Below are positions 63,890 to 64,000 of a DNA stretch of 64,000 nt, piece after piece. A program made the position numbers and the translations under genes. The stretch's first letter is position 1. Each line of letters begins with the position of its first letter. Source of the DNA: Aquimarina sp. RZ0 (GTDB lineage: Bacteria > Bacteroidota > Bacteroidia > Flavobacteriales > Flavobacteriaceae); the NCBI RefSeq assembly GCF_008370685.1, contig NZ_VTZU01000016.1, positions 36,421 through 100,420 on the forward strand. The letters are read 5' to 3'. A model generated the notes under the pieces. It ran no database searches. It saw only the letters and a list, made by a program, of their open reading frames with translations, and was not told the origin of the DNA.

Positions 63890-63954
63890 CCCTGTCTCAG
63901 GGTTAAGCCCCAGGAGGGCTCTGGGAGCTAGCTCCCAGAGCCCTCCTGGGGCTT
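63890..63954. repeat. 50-bp perfect palindrome with small upstream hairpin
   Basis: Bases 63905-63954 are perfectly self-complementary with no loop: 25 bp per arm, centred between 63929 and 63930 (AGCT/AGCT). It is very GC-rich (GCCCCAGGAGGGCTCTGGGA in the arm). Just before it CCCTG-TCT-CAGGG (63890-63902) is a second small hairpin. It lies 110 bp after the helicase stop codon. The last 46 bp of the window show nothing. Confidence 0.85.
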
Positions 63955-64000
63955 GGTCGCTAAATCAAGTGCCACTCGATCTTCAAATCTAATATATAAT

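Noticed and set aside
1..64000. tRNA, rRNA, riboswitch or prophage genes
   Set aside because: Intergenic regions were read for cloverleaf ends, GGTTC-A-TCC T-loops and phage structural motifs; none was convincing.

Overview
The window is AT-rich (roughly one third G+C by eye) and reads as chromosomal DNA of a marine-type Flavobacteriaceae (Bacteroidota), possibly Aquimarina or a close relative; the genus is a guess. Supporting signs are two secreted proteins with a type IX secretion (T9SS) type B C-terminal domain, a TonB receptor with an N-terminal carboxypeptidase-regulatory-like domain, SCSNDDD-type lipoprotein signals, DUF4294, DUF4374, DUF2490 and PepSY proteins, TAnnTTTG promoter boxes and a fused CcsB-CcsA cytochrome c assembly protein. 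No rRNA, tRNA, CRISPR array, phage or complete insertion sequence was recognised.

Layout. 0-1.6 kb: end of an integral membrane acyltransferase-like gene and an RpfF-like crotonase that keeps both catalytic glutamates of diffusible-signal-factor synthases. 1.6-8.2 kb: a siderophore-iron locus (AraC regulator, TonB receptor, DUF4374 lipoprotein, PepSY protein) resembling xusABC. 8.3-10 kb: lipoprotein and Nudix hydrolase. 10.3-14.3 kb: acetate-use operon (DUF4212 small subunit, sodium symporter, acs). 14.8-20.8 kb: M42 peptidase, DUF4294, topB, aroC. 20.9-25.1 kb: dicarboxylate/amino-acid symporter, LysR regulator divergent from a PLP decarboxylase, lipoprotein. 25.4-31.3 kb: two T9SS type B proteins sharing a near-identical C-terminal half. 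31.3-33.2 kb: a gene-poor stretch with two unannotated paralogous small membrane/secreted proteins. 33.2-42.8 kb: DCC protein, outer-membrane barrel, aroQ, universal stress protein, SLC13 permease, pckA, DUF2490, phosphofructokinase. 42.9-52.2 kb: an IclR-controlled catabolic island (GH2 enzyme, leaderless solute-binding protein, two class III CoA-transferases, crotonase, aldehyde dehydrogenase). 52.2-53.7 kb: an AraC remnant embedded in repeats. 53.7-64 kb: ccsBA, sodium symporter, lpdA, collagen-like lipoprotein, two coupled msrB genes, an SF2 helicase and a 50-bp perfect palindrome.

The most unusual structure is non-coding. The intergenic spaces carry many palindrome-ended elements, most of them 154-163 bp long. 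They fall into several sequence families with unrelated terminal inverted repeats, yet share an interior core of the type AGCATAGC-ATAGCTA-GGTTT followed by T-rich and then A/G-rich tracts. Two copies 36 kb apart differ at one base. The second candidate for something undescribed is the IclR/GH2/CoA-transferase island, in which a substrate-binding protein has neither export signal nor transporter partners.
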